DNA of 15,823 nt from contig DFDT01000061.1 of assembly GCA_002368865.1 (NCBI GenBank), forward strand, positions 1-15,823, read 5' to 3'. Under the pieces are notes generated by a model, which did no database searches, was not told the DNA's origin, and saw nothing but the letters and a program-made list of their open reading frames with translations. Source of the stretch: Lachnospiraceae bacterium UBA3821 (GTDB taxonomy: Bacteria; Bacillota; Clostridia; Lachnospirales; Lachnospiraceae). Shown one piece after another: positions 1 through 7,818 of the stretch; positions within the stretch are counted from its first letter, which is position 1; each line of letters opens with the position of its first letter. A program made the position numbers and the translations under genes.

Positions 1-1
1 T

Positions 2-28
2 CGAACATATTTTTGGAATATATGTTTG
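2..28 (+). promoter_or_regulatory. Putative LexA operator (two degenerate boxes)
   Basis: Bases 2-10 (CGAACATAT) and 20-28 (ATATGTTTG) form a near-perfect inverted repeat. The stretch can also be read as two adjacent imperfect copies of the Gram-positive LexA box CGAAC-N4-GTTCG, at 2-15 and 15-28, each with one good outer half-site. The second box overlaps the proposed -35 of lexA, which is where an autorepressor site is expected. Binding by LexA is inferred from position and half-site similarity; neither box is a full consensus match. Confidence 0.5.
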
Positions 29-54
29 CTTTTTAAAAAATGCTGTGTTAAAAT
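26..54 (+). promoter_or_regulatory. lexA promoter
   Basis: A -35 element TTGCTT (26-31) is followed by a 17-base spacer and a -10 element TAAAAT (49-54). A TG lies one base upstream of the -10, giving an extended -10. Transcription would begin near base 61, about 26 bases before the lexA start codon. The spacing and the overlap with the putative LexA site support the assignment. Confidence 0.6.
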
Positions 55-86
55 AAGAAAAACGGATCGTAAAGGAGGAATAAATA

Positions 87-701
87 ATGCCGGGAAAGAT
101 TACCCAAAAGCAACAGGAAATCTTAAATTATATCAAAGATGAAATATTAAAGAAAGGCTATCCGCCTACCGTTCGCGAGATCTGTGAAACCGTAAATCTT
201 CGATCTACTTCTTCCGTGCACTCGCATTTGGAAACGCTGGAAAAGAACGGTTACATCCGCCGGGATCCTACGAAACCGCGTGCGATTGAAATCTGTGATG
301 ACAGCTTTCAGATGGTTCGTACCGAGATGGTCAGCATTCCTGTTGTCGGCAATGTAGCTGCCGGTCAGCCAATCCTTGCGGAGGAGAATATTCAGGACTA
401 CTTCCCGGTTCCCGCTGATATGGTCCCCAAGGGAGAATCCTTTATTTTGAACGTACGCGGAGACTCCATGATCAATGCCGGAATTTTCAGCGGCGACCGT
501 GTTTTTGTACATGCCTGCAACACTGCAAATAACGGCTCTATCGTAGTTGCACTGATCGATGACTCCGCAACGGTCAAGACTTTTTATCGGGAGAACGGCC
601 ATGTCCGGCTCCAGCCTGAAAACGATTCCATGGATCCTATTATTGTTGATGATTGCCAGATCCTCGGCACAGTTTTTGGTGTATTCCGCTTTTATAAATA
701 G
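87..701 (+). CDS. lexA: LexA, SOS-response transcriptional repressor
   Basis: LexA represses DNA-damage genes and inactivates itself by RecA-stimulated autocleavage. The 204-residue product has the usual length. Residues 1-70 form the winged-helix DNA-binding domain ([32 protein letters not shown]). The cleavage site is the Ala92-Gly93 bond in NVAAGQP. The S24-type peptidase domain follows, with nucleophile Ser127 in RGDSM and general base Lys164 in ATVKTFY. All catalytic elements are intact. The ATG has a strong AAAGGAGG ribosome-binding site at 71-78. It is a monocistronic gene with its own promoter and LexA-like sites, followed by a hairpin terminator shared with the convergent McrB-like gene. 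Autoregulation is expected from the family and inferred here from the upstream sites. Confidence 0.97.
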   Translation: MPGKITQKQQEILNYIKDEILKKGYPPTVREICETVNLRSTSSVHSHLETLEKNGYIRRDPTKPRAIEICDDSFQMVRTEMVSIPVVGNVAAGQPILAEENIQDYFPVPADMVPKGESFILNVRGDSMINAGIFSGDRVFVHACNTANNGSIVVALIDDSATVKTFYRENGHVRLQPENDSMDPIIVDDCQILGTVFGVFRFYK

Positions 702-734
702 ATAGTGACTATTATGTATGATCCATAAAAAACA

Positions 735-773
735 ACCGGGAGAAACAAGCCCTGCTTCTCCCGGTCATTTTTT
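735..773. terminator. Bidirectional Rho-independent terminator, lexA / McrB-like gene
   Basis: ACCGGGAGAA (735-744) pairs perfectly with TTCTCCCGGT (756-765) around an 11-base loop. A T-run follows on the + strand (768-773), and an A-run precedes the stem (728-732), which gives a T-run on the - strand. It lies between the convergent lexA stop (701) and the stop of the McrB-like gene (784), so it can serve both. Confidence 0.85.
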
Positions 774-783
774 CCCATATCAC

Positions 784-2193
784 TTACGGTTTATAAACCA
801 GCAATTCGAAAATATCCCCATGATTCTCCAGATATTTGAGATAGATTTCCTCAAACGAATAGATCATATAATGATCCGAAAAGGTAAATACATCCTGCTT
901 TAAATAGAAAATAACCTTATTGATAAATTTGTCAGGCTGCATCAGGTCTTCATCCGACACAAAGAACGGTCCCAGCTTTTTGTTCTCAGCAATTTTCTGC
1001 ATTGCGTCACTGTTGGCTCCCACCGTTTGCAGGTTCACAATATCAATCAGATAATTGACCAGCTTTGCAAAAGTCGGCCAATCCCGTTTCAGCAATCCCT
1101 TTGCGTTCAGTGCCTGTGCCCGTTCCTCCAACTCAGATCCCGCAAACAACATCTGCAAAGGCGTATCTCCTGCGAATACGGGATATTCTTCTTTCCATTT
1201 GTCCGGAACCGACTCAAATTCCACAGGCACATATTCCAGCGCAAAACGACGTTTGAACGCGCTGTCCAATACAAAAATATTTTCATCAGCTGTATTCATC
1301 GTAGCCAGGATGTTAAAGTTTGCAGGCAGCCAGATCTTTCCGTCATTAAATAGTCTCTTCAGATTCGGATCTCTTGCCATAAAGCTGGATACATCCACAT
1401 TCATGATCACATAGCGGGACTTACCGTCCTCCTGCCTGTCCAGAAGCTGGAACAGATCCCCAAAGATAGCCGGCGAATCACCGCGGTTGATCTCCTCGAT
1501 GATCAGATAATACTTCTCTGCCGGATGGTTAAACGCATCCTTTAACAAGGCGGTAAACGGTCCTGCCGAATAAACATAATCCAAGGGTTTATCCAAAGAC
1601 ATCAAGGGTTTGATTGATCCCACAAAATCCTCATATTTATAAGTAGGATGAAAAATCATACGTCTGGTATGCTTATTTCTCTCTATCGGATCAGGATACT
1701 CTGCTTCCAAAATTTTACTCACACGATAAGATTTTCCGGTACCGGGTGCCCCGTAAAAGATCATCTGCAACGGCTTCATCGGCACTTCTTCGTAATTGGA
1801 TTCTTTCCCTCTGAATTCGGTGTAACCTGTACGATTATTCTTGGAAAAGAAACCGTTTTCAATTTCCGGATTATTTACAATACCTCCATCTTTCAGAAAG
1901 GTCTGATATAATCTCAGTGCAACGCCAAAAGTACCGTTTCCGTTTTCACGATTGACTTCATCATAATCTTTTGCGGTAATGATCCTTTTATATAGCGCCT
2001 CATATTCCGCCAGATCACTGACACCAAACAGATTTCCTGCAATCGGCGGAACCATTTTGTGGCATGCAGTTCTCAGCGCATAACTGTATGAGATGATCAC
2101 ATTGTCCGTATATTTGCGCACGCCATTCTCCATAATCTGCGCCCGCATCCATTCCCGAAAAACTCTTTCCTGTTCTGACGGTGTCGTACTCAT
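784..2193 (-). CDS. McrB-like AAA+ ATPase without a McrC partner
   Basis: This is a 469-residue AAA+ NTPase of the McrB type, the motor subunit of modification-dependent restriction systems. The ATPase domain shows Walker A GAPGTGKS (about 148-155), Walker B LIIEEINRGD (about 230-239) and the McrB-family sensor/arginine-finger stretch MNTADENIFVLDSAFKRRF (about 299-317). The N-terminal 130 residues are not a recognised McrB methyl-DNA domain. They resemble a helical module seen ahead of other restriction-type domains, but that is only an impression. No McrC nuclease gene is present: lexA converges on the 3' side and a kinase-like gene lies upstream. I chose ATG 2193 because it has AAGGAGG at 2206-2212, though spaced 12 bases away. 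The in-frame ATG at 2250 has no ribosome-binding site and would overlap the upstream gene. It may be an orphan regulator or defence relic; function is unproven. Confidence 0.85.
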   Translation of the reverse strand: MSTTPSEQERVFREWMRAQIMENGVRKYTDNVIISYSYALRTACHKMVPPIAGNLFGVSDLAEYEALYKRIITAKDYDEVNRENGNGTFGVALRLYQTFLKDGGIVNNPEIENGFFSKNNRTGYTEFRGKESNYEEVPMKPLQMIFYGAPGTGKSYRVSKILEAEYPDPIERNKHTRRMIFHPTYKYEDFVGSIKPLMSLDKPLDYVYSAGPFTALLKDAFNHPAEKYYLIIEEINRGDSPAIFGDLFQLLDRQEDGKSRYVIMNVDVSSFMARDPNLKRLFNDGKIWLPANFNILATMNTADENIFVLDSAFKRRFALEYVPVEFESVPDKWKEEYPVFAGDTPLQMLFAGSELEERAQALNAKGLLKRDWPTFAKLVNYLIDIVNLQTVGANSDAMQKIAENKKLGPFFVSDEDLMQPDKFINKVIFYLKQDVFTFSDHYMIYSFEEIYLKYLENHGDIFELLVYKP

Positions 2194-2221
2194 ACTCTCT
2201 TTGGCCCTCCTTGTCCCCTGC

Positions 2222-2857
2222 TCAGCCTTTATTCTGTTCGAAACGAACATTTATATATGCCAGAATCTCATCCACACAGCGTTCAAAACCCAATTTGGAA
2301 CTATCCAGACATAAGTCATAGTTTCTTGCATCCGTCCATTCCCTGCCGGTATGATACTTATAATATCCGGCACGCTGTCTGTCTGTTTTGGCAATCAGTT
2401 TTTCCAGTTCTTTTTCGTTCAGGCTGTGCTTCTTTCCTGCCTGCTCCACGCAAAAATCATGAGGTGCATGCACAAAAACGCTGAGTACATTGTCATAATC
2501 CTTCAAAACATAATCCGCGCATCTGCCGATTATAACACAGGACTGCTGTTCCGCAAGCTCCCGGATGATCTTGGCCTGATAATTGAAAAGATTGTCGCTG
2601 GAAGTGAAATCATCACTGTCCGGCGTGATCAGTTCCCCACTGTAAACATTCTTTACAATGCTCATCAGCAATGAATTTTTGACCTTTTCATCCGCGCCGG
2701 CAAACAGGCCTTCACTGATTCCGCTCTCATCGCTTGCCATCCGCATCAGCTCTTTGTCGTAAAAAGGCACCTGCATCCGCTCGGCCAACATCTTTCCGAT
2801 TGTTTTTCCACCGCTTCCATACTGTCTTGCTATGGTGATCACAATTTTTTTGTCCAT
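2222..2857 (-). CDS. Cytidylate kinase-like family protein
   Basis: A 211-residue P-loop protein of the cytidylate-kinase-like family (the Cytidylate_kin2 type), distinct from the canonical Cmk. Visible motifs are the phosphate-binding loop ARQYGSGGKTIG (10-21), an internal core strand VIIGRCADYVL (108-118) and a LID-like stretch DRQRAGYYKYHTGREW (159-174). In this family the motifs suggest nucleotide or small-molecule phosphorylation, but the true substrate is not established, so I give no symbol. The ATG is preceded by an AGGGGGTG ribosome-binding site. The gene lies 29 bases after livF and 28 bases before the McrB-like gene, with no hairpin in either gap. Co-transcription with both is therefore likely. 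Nothing in the sequence links it to amino-acid transport. Confidence 0.88.
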   Translation of the reverse strand: MDKKIVITIARQYGSGGKTIGKMLAERMQVPFYDKELMRMASDESGISEGLFAGADEKVKNSLLMSIVKNVYSGELITPDSDDFTSSDNLFNYQAKIIRELAEQQSCVIIGRCADYVLKDYDNVLSVFVHAPHDFCVEQAGKKHSLNEKELEKLIAKTDRQRAGYYKYHTGREWTDARNYDLCLDSSKLGFERCVDEILAYINVRFEQNKG

Positions 2858-2886
2858 GCCTTCACCCCCTGAAATTTTTCTATCAT

Positions 2887-3597
2887 TTATTCCCCAAGAT
2901 ATGCCTTCTTAATTGCATCGTTCTCCAACAGATCCGAAGCTTTCCCTTCCAGAACAATCTTTCCGGTCTCCAATACGTACGCCCGGTCTGCAATGGAAAG
3001 CGCTTTCTTTGCGTTCTGCTCCACCAAAAGTACGGTAGTGCCGCTCTTGCTGACCTGCTGTATGATATCAAAGATCTCGTTTACAAAGATAGGAGAAAGT
3101 CCCATGGAGGGCTCATCCATCAGAATAATGCTTGGATGACTCATCAAGGCACGTCCCATGGCAAGCATCTGCTGTTCTCCGCCGCTCAGGGTCCCCGCCA
3201 GCTGATTCTGGCGTTCCTTCAGACGGGGAAAGCGTTCAAAGACCATCTCCAGCGTCTGCTGGATCTCCTCTTTATCCTTGCGGGTATAAGCTCCCATTTT
3301 CAGATTCTGCAGCACGGTAAGCTGCGCAAACACTCTTCTTCCCTCTGGAACATGCGCCATTCCCATGGACACGATCTTATGACCGGGAATCTTTGTAATG
3401 TCTTTTCCCTCGAAGATCACGCTGCCGCTCTTGGGAGCGATCAGGCCGGAAACGGTATGTAAAATTGTGGTTTTCCCGGCGCCGTTGGCTCCGATCAATG
3501 CGATTACCTCACCTTTATCTACATGAAAAGACACTCCCTTGATCGCAAGGATCACGCCATATGCGACCTGAATATCCTTCACTTCAAGCATTGCCAT
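2887..3597 (-). CDS. livF: Branched-chain amino acid ABC transporter ATPase LivF
   Basis: One of two cytoplasmic ATPases that power the Liv importer. The 236-residue protein is typical in length. It has Walker A GANGAGKT (36-43), the LivF hallmark VPEGRRVF (83-90), ABC signature LSGGEQQ (137-143), Walker B IILMDEP (157-163) and a D-loop SMGLSP. The usual switch histidine is replaced in LVEQN (191-195), which is characteristic of LivF. The ATG at 3597 has an AGGAGG ribosome-binding site in the 12-base gap after livG; a second in-frame ATG two codons later is less well placed. It is the last transporter gene of the operon. Substrate is likely leucine, isoleucine or valine, but related systems move other amino acids or urea, so specificity is inferred. 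Confidence 0.93.
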   Translation of the reverse strand: MAMLEVKDIQVAYGVILAIKGVSFHVDKGEVIALIGANGAGKTTILHTVSGLIAPKSGSVIFEGKDITKIPGHKIVSMGMAHVPEGRRVFAQLTVLQNLKMGAYTRKDKEEIQQTLEMVFERFPRLKERQNQLAGTLSGGEQQMLAMGRALMSHPSIILMDEPSMGLSPIFVNEIFDIIQQVSKSGTTVLLVEQNAKKALSIADRAYVLETGKIVLEGKASDLLENDAIKKAYLGE

Positions 3598-3609
3598 TTT
3601 CTCTTCCTC

Positions 3610-4377
3610 CTACTCTCCCAGATATGCCTTGATCACCTGAGGGTCATTTAGGACGTCTGCAGTCTTGCCCTGGGCCAGCACCTGTCCGAAATTAAGCACT
3701 GTCAGTTCCTCGCAGATTCCGGAAACCAGCTTCATATCATGCTCGATCAACAGAACCGTCATTTTAAACTCATCCCGTACAAAATGAATGGTATCCATCA
3801 ATTCCTTGGTTTCATTGGGATTCATTCCTGCCGCCGGCTCATCCAGGAGCAACAGCTTCGGATTGGTGGCAAGCGCTCTGGCAATCTCTAATTTTCTCTG
3901 CTTTCCATAAGGCAGATTGGAAGATAAAAATTCAGCCTCCCCATCCAGATCAAATACCTTTAAAAGATCCATCGCACGATCATTCATTTCCTGCTCCACC
4001 TTATAATACTTGGGAAGCCTTAAAATGCCCGTAAGTGTAGAATACTGCATCTGATTGTGCAGACCGATCTTTACATTATCCAATACACTCTGATCCTTAA
4101 ACAGGCGGATATTCTGAAATGTTCTCGCTATCCCTGCCTTATTGATCTCCATAGTCTTTTTTCCGGTAATGTCCATACCGTCAAGCCGGATACTGCCGCT
4201 ATCCGGAACATAGACACCGGTCAAAAGATTAAATACAGTCGTCTTTCCCGCGCCATTGGGACCGATCAAGCCATATAATTGTCCCTTTTTGATGGAAATA
4301 TGGAAATCATCCACCGCCCTCAGACCGCCAAAGGAGATTCCTAAGTCTTTTACTTCTAACATAGCCGTCGCATCCAT
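3610..4377 (-). CDS. livG: Branched-chain amino acid ABC transporter ATPase LivG
   Basis: The second ATPase of the Liv importer, 255 residues. It has Walker A GPNGAGKT (39-46), Q-loop ARTFQNIRLF with Gln88, an atypical signature LPYGKQRK (155-162) in place of LSGGQ as is normal for LivG, Walker B LLLLDEP (175-181), the long D-loop AAGMNPNET, and switch His213 in IEHDM. The ATG at 4377 is 3 bases from the livM stop, and its AAGGAGG ribosome-binding site lies inside the end of livM, so translation is probably coupled. It is expected to form a heterodimer with LivF beneath the LivH-LivM membrane pair. Confidence 0.94.
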   Translation of the reverse strand: MDATAMLEVKDLGISFGGLRAVDDFHISIKKGQLYGLIGPNGAGKTTVFNLLTGVYVPDSGSIRLDGMDITGKKTMEINKAGIARTFQNIRLFKDQSVLDNVKIGLHNQMQYSTLTGILRLPKYYKVEQEMNDRAMDLLKVFDLDGEAEFLSSNLPYGKQRKLEIARALATNPKLLLLDEPAAGMNPNETKELMDTIHFVRDEFKMTVLLIEHDMKLVSGICEELTVLNFGQVLAQGKTADVLNDPQVIKAYLGE

Positions 4378-4380
4378 TGC

Positions 4381-5463
4381 TTAAGCCTCCTCCTTCGTCG
4401 GATTTTTCTTTACAAACTTCTCTGCCAGACGCTTTCTCATTTCAATACTCTTCGGCGCCCAGTTGAACAGCATCATCACGATCAAAACAATAGAATAAAT
4501 AAGCATACGATAATCTTTCAGGCCTCTGAGCACTTCGGGCAACAGAGTCAATAATACCGCAGCAATCACGGAGCCTCGCAGACTGCCCATGCCGCCCAGC
4601 ACAACGAACACCAGGATCATAATGGACATGTTATAGCCGAAATTCGTAGGCGTTGCCGTAACTGTAGAAAGATTATGGGCATAGAGCACACCGCCGGCTC
4701 CGGCAATTGCCGCCGAGATTGTAAATGCCATCAGCTTATACTTTGTAATATTGATTCCCACAGAATCCGCCGCGATATGGTTGTCGCGGATCGCCATGAT
4801 CGCCCGGCCGCTCCGGGAATTGACCAGATTGTACACAATGATCAGAGCGATCAGGATCAACACGATACCGATCGTAAAATTGGAAAGGTTGGGAATTCTG
4901 TTGATTCCCTTTGCCCCATTGATCAGCCAGATACCGTTGCTGTCATCAAAATTCATTTTCTTCGTATCGGAAAAAGCAAAATGATATCCGTTGTCATCCC
5001 TCGCCACATACAATACGTTCACAATATTCTTAATGATCTCTCCGAAGGCCAATGTCACAATGGCAAGATAATCACCTTTCAATCGCAAAACAGGCACTGC
5101 GATCAAAAATCCAAAAACGGAAGCCATGACCACCCCTGCAATCAGGGCAATCATAAAAAGCAGCAGGTTGCTCTGTACGCTGTCCCGCAAAGCTTTTGAG
5201 ACAAAAGCACCTGTAAACGCGCCCACACACATAAATCCGGCATGCCCCAGACTGAGTTCTCCCAGATAGCCTACGCAGAGATTCAATCCGATCGCTACCA
5301 GGGAATAGACACACATCGGAACCAACAGCCCCTGGATCAGCGAGGAAACATGCCCTCCCTTCAGCAGGATCTGCATTACAATATAGACCAAAATTACAAG
5401 CGCGTAAGTAATAAAGGCATCTTTTGATGATTTTTTGATGGATTTCAAATTTAATTTTGCCAT
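4381..5463 (-). CDS. livM: Branched-chain amino acid ABC transporter permease LivM
   Basis: One of the two membrane subunits of the Liv importer, 360 residues. Hydrophobic segments fall at about 17-35, 43-62, 74-92, 99-124, 132-152, 196-214, 243-262, 277-312 and 318-335. Family hallmarks are GYLGELSLGHAGF (65-77), LRLKGDYLAIVTLAFGE (126-142), the cytoplasmic coupling loop SGRAIMAIRDNHIAADSVG (218-236) and GGMGSLRGS (290-298). The N-terminus is basic and cytoplasmic, and the C-terminal tail is rich in Lys/Glu. The ATG follows livH by 10 bases, and its GAGGAGG ribosome-binding site overlaps the livH TGA, which indicates translational coupling. All motifs are intact. Confidence 0.94.
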   Translation of the reverse strand: MAKLNLKSIKKSSKDAFITYALVILVYIVMQILLKGGHVSSLIQGLLVPMCVYSLVAIGLNLCVGYLGELSLGHAGFMCVGAFTGAFVSKALRDSVQSNLLLFMIALIAGVVMASVFGFLIAVPVLRLKGDYLAIVTLAFGEIIKNIVNVLYVARDDNGYHFAFSDTKKMNFDDSNGIWLINGAKGINRIPNLSNFTIGIVLILIALIIVYNLVNSRSGRAIMAIRDNHIAADSVGINITKYKLMAFTISAAIAGAGGVLYAHNLSTVTATPTNFGYNMSIMILVFVVLGGMGSLRGSVIAAVLLTLLPEVLRGLKDYRMLIYSIVLIVMMLFNWAPKSIEMRKRLAEKFVKKNPTKEEA

Positions 5464-5473
5464 GATGCCCTCC

Positions 5474-6355
5474 TCAGACTTTCTCGTGAATCTTTTTGCC
5501 CAGAATTCCGGTAGGTTTTACGAGCAAAACAACGATCAGCACCGCGAAAACGATCGCATCCGACAACTGGGAAGAAATATAAGCACGCCCCAGGATTTCT
5601 ATGATGCCCAGTAAGATACCGCCGATAAAGGCGCCCGGAATGGAACCGATACCGCCAAATACAGCTGCGGTAAAAGCTTTGATCCCCGGCATAGAACCGG
5701 TATAAGGCGTCAGAGTCGGATAGGCGGAACAAAACAGCACACCCGCGATTGCCGCAAGTCCGGAACCGATGGCAAAGGTAAGGGAAATCGTTCCGTTCAC
5801 ATTCACACCCATAAGCTGCGCCGCATCCTTGTCCTCAGACACCGCAAGCATAGCCTGTCCGGCTTTGGTATTCTTGATAAACCAGGTCAGAATCAGCATG
5901 ATCACAATACACACCACGACTGTCACAATGGTGGTACCGGAGATTTTTAACGCTCCGTCCGCCAGCGTGATGCCGGGTACATTTACCACATTGGAGAAAG
6001 ATTTCGTATTTGCCCCGAACAATAAAAGCGCCGCATTCTGCAGAAAATAACTCACGCCGATGGCCGTGATCAGCACAGCCAGAGAAGTGGCACGTCTAAG
6101 CGGCTTATATGCAATCTTTTCGATGGTAATGCCCAGCAATGTGCATACCACCACCGACAAAGCCACTGAAATATACGGATTCATGCCGTATCTGGTCATG
6201 GTAAGAAACACGGTGTAACAGCCGATCATAATGACATCACCATGGGCAAAATTCAGCATTTTTGCGATACCGTACACCATCGTATAGCCCAGCGCAATGA
6301 TCGCATAAACGCTGCCAAGGCCGATACCGTTTATCAGATAGATCAAAAAATTCAT
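5474..6355 (-). CDS. livH: Branched-chain amino acid ABC transporter permease LivH
   Basis: The other membrane subunit of the Liv importer, 293 residues and of normal length. It is strongly hydrophobic with about eight membrane segments. Family motifs include GSVYAIIALGYTMVYGI (14-30), MLNFAHGD (33-40), the coupling loop TKAGQAMLAVSEDKDAAQLMG (163-183) and GGIGSIPGAFIGG (234-246). It begins the permease-ATPase part of the operon and has a probable promoter of its own 34 bases upstream, downstream of the livK terminator. The ribosome-binding site (GATGAGGG) is weaker than those of its neighbours. It pairs with LivM to form the translocation channel. Confidence 0.94.
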   Translation of the reverse strand: MNFLIYLINGIGLGSVYAIIALGYTMVYGIAKMLNFAHGDVIMIGCYTVFLTMTRYGMNPYISVALSVVVCTLLGITIEKIAYKPLRRATSLAVLITAIGVSYFLQNAALLLFGANTKSFSNVVNVPGITLADGALKISGTTIVTVVVCIVIMLILTWFIKNTKAGQAMLAVSEDKDAAQLMGVNVNGTISLTFAIGSGLAAIAGVLFCSAYPTLTPYTGSMPGIKAFTAAVFGGIGSIPGAFIGGILLGIIEILGRAYISSQLSDAIVFAVLIVVLLVKPTGILGKKIHEKV

Positions 6356-6388
6356 TGTTGTACCCTCATCTTTCCAATAATCCCAACT

Positions 6389-6417
6389 ATTTTACCACAA
6401 AATCCGGCTTTATACAA
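6389..6417 (-). promoter_or_regulatory. Internal promoter for livHMGF
   Basis: Reading on the - strand, a -35 TTGTAT (6417-6412) and a -10 TAAAAT (6394-6389) are separated by exactly 17 bases. A TG one base upstream of the -10 makes it an extended -10. Transcription would start near 6382, about 26 bases before livH. Its location just after the livK terminator would let the permease and ATPase genes be transcribed independently of livK. Confidence 0.55.
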
Positions 6418-6420
6418 CAC

Positions 6421-6464
6421 CTAAAAGAAAAGGCTGCAGTCCGCCATACCTGCGGTCTGCAGCC
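6421..6464 (-). terminator. Terminator between livK and livH
   Basis: On the - strand GGCTGCAG (6464-6457) pairs with CTGCAGCC (6439-6432). An inner CCGC/GCGG stem is separated from it by one mismatch, and the loop is about 7 bases. The stem is followed by TTTTCTTTT. It lies 45 bases after the livK stop. Such partial terminators commonly lower permease-gene expression relative to the abundant binding protein; that role is inferred here. Confidence 0.8.
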
Positions 6465-6508
6465 AACCCTTATACAATGTTTTCGCAAACAAAAACCATA
6501 TTCACCAA

Positions 6509-7759
6509 TTACTCAACGGATGCATAAGCGCCATCTTTGATGATGATAGCCATGGGAGCCTTGGAAACCTCACCGGATGCAGCCCATGTCATATCGGAAC
6601 CGGTAATACCGTCATACTTGATGGTAGTGATTGTGCTTGTTAATGCATCGCCGATCTCTTTGATGCTCTGATCAGGAGTCACATTTGCCTGCTCGATTGC
6701 AGCCTTGATGATATAAATTGCATCATAAGCATCTGCTGCGAACTGGATGGGTGTCTCGCCATAGTTCTTCTGGTAAGCATCTACAAACTTAACCGTTGCA
6801 GCATCCTTTGCATCTGCTGCAAAAGGAGTCAGCATGTAAAGCCCCTCCGCCAGCTTGGTATCAAAGTTCTCAGCGCTCAGGATACCGTCCATACCGTCCA
6901 CACCAAAGAAGATCGGTGCATAACCCATGTTGTTCGCCTGGGTCAGAACGATGGAAGCCTCGGTATAGTAGAAAGGCATAAATACCAGCTCTGCGCCTGC
7001 AGACTGGCACTTCTGCAGCTGCGTGGAGAAATCGGTCTTGGAATCTGCGGTAAATGCTTCCTCTGCCACGATTGCAAGTCCTTTTTCAGGTGCCTGCTTT
7101 ACAAAAGTATCCTTGATACCGGAAGAATAAACATCGGAGCTGTCATAAATGATGCCGATCTTGGTTGCAAGCTTCTTGTCAGAAATATACTCTGCGGACT
7201 TTGCACCCTGGTTAGGATCGGTAAAGCATACCTGGAATACATTATCGTTTACAATAACATCAGTGGAAGATGCAGACGGGGTAAGCACAAACATACCGTC
7301 AGCAAAAGCCTTGTCTGCTACTGCCACGCAAGGAGTGGAAGTAACGGTACCCATCAGGATCTGCATGCCCTGGTCCTTCAGAGAGTTATAAGCATTTACG
7401 GACTTCTCCGGATCGTGCTGGTCATCCTCTTTCAAAAACTTGATCTGTGCGCCGTTAATACCGCCTGCTGCATTGATCTCATCCACTGCGATCTGTGCGC
7501 CGTTCATTGCTGCGTTACCGTAAATTGCAGCGCCGCCGGTCAGAGGTCCGATACCGCCGATCACAAATGTACCTGCGGATGTACCGGTTGTCTGATCTGC
7601 ACCGGTATTGCCTGTTGCTTCACTGCTTGCTGCCGCATTGCTGTTTGCTGCGCTGGAAGCTGCCTGACTGCCGTCGGTAGCATTACCGCCGCATGCAGCC
7701 ATAGCCAGTACCATTGCGGACGCCACAGCAGCACTTACTACTTTGTTGAATCTTTTCAT
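6509..7759 (-). CDS. livK: Branched-chain amino acid ABC transporter substrate-binding lipoprotein
   Basis: This is the extracytoplasmic binding protein that delivers substrate to LivHM. From ATG 7759 it is 416 residues. A basic N-region (MKRFNK) and a hydrophobic stretch lead to LAMAAC, so Cys23 is the predicted lipidated residue. Residues 24-63 are a Ser/Ala/Thr/Asn low-complexity tether. The Leu/Ile/Val-binding fold starts near TFVIGGIGPLTG (64-75), with the ligand-loop motif TPSASST (160-166). I chose 7759 because of the GAGGAGG site at 7767-7773. The in-frame ATG at 7792 would add an unusual MKKHMRRGGKI extension ahead of a good signal peptide and lies inside a leader hairpin. Ligand preference within the family cannot be read reliably. 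Confidence 0.92.
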   Translation of the reverse strand: MKRFNKVVSAAVASAMVLAMAACGGNATDGSQAASSAANSNAAASSEATGNTGADQTTGTSAGTFVIGGIGPLTGGAAIYGNAAMNGAQIAVDEINAAGGINGAQIKFLKEDDQHDPEKSVNAYNSLKDQGMQILMGTVTSTPCVAVADKAFADGMFVLTPSASSTDVIVNDNVFQVCFTDPNQGAKSAEYISDKKLATKIGIIYDSSDVYSSGIKDTFVKQAPEKGLAIVAEEAFTADSKTDFSTQLQKCQSAGAELVFMPFYYTEASIVLTQANNMGYAPIFFGVDGMDGILSAENFDTKLAEGLYMLTPFAADAKDAATVKFVDAYQKNYGETPIQFAADAYDAIYIIKAAIEQANVTPDQSIKEIGDALTSTITTIKYDGITGSDMTWAASGEVSKAPMAIIIKDGAYASVE

Positions 7760-7777
7760 AATTTTTCCTCCTCTACG

Positions 7778-7797
7778 CATGTGTTTTTTCACACATG
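7778..7797 (-). other. Hairpin in the livK leader mRNA
   Basis: CATGTGT (7778-7784) and ACACATG (7791-7797) form a perfect 7-base-pair stem with a 6-base loop, a few bases upstream of the livK ribosome-binding site. There is no T-run after it on the - strand, so it is not a terminator. A role in mRNA stability or translation of an abundant binding protein is plausible but unproven. Confidence 0.5.
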
Positions 7798-7818
7798 TAT
7801 CTATTTGATAATTGCATT

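Noticed and set aside
147..602. A 151-residue open frame on the - strand inside lexA
   Set aside because: It lies wholly within a clearly identified gene, has no recognisable motif and no ribosome-binding site. It is a shadow frame.
718..903. A 61-residue open frame on the + strand after lexA
   Set aside because: It runs straight through the bidirectional terminator and into the antisense of the McrB-like gene, with no supporting signals.
2194..2250. Longer N-terminus of the McrB-like protein, starting at ATG 2250
   Set aside because: There is no ribosome-binding site before 2250 and it would overlap the kinase-like gene. The ATG at 2193 has AAGGAGG upstream and clears the overlap.
7760..7792. 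Longer N-terminus of the substrate-binding protein, starting at ATG 7792
   Set aside because: It would put 11 extra residues ahead of a good lipoprotein signal peptide and start within a hairpin. The ATG at 7759 has a proper ribosome-binding site.
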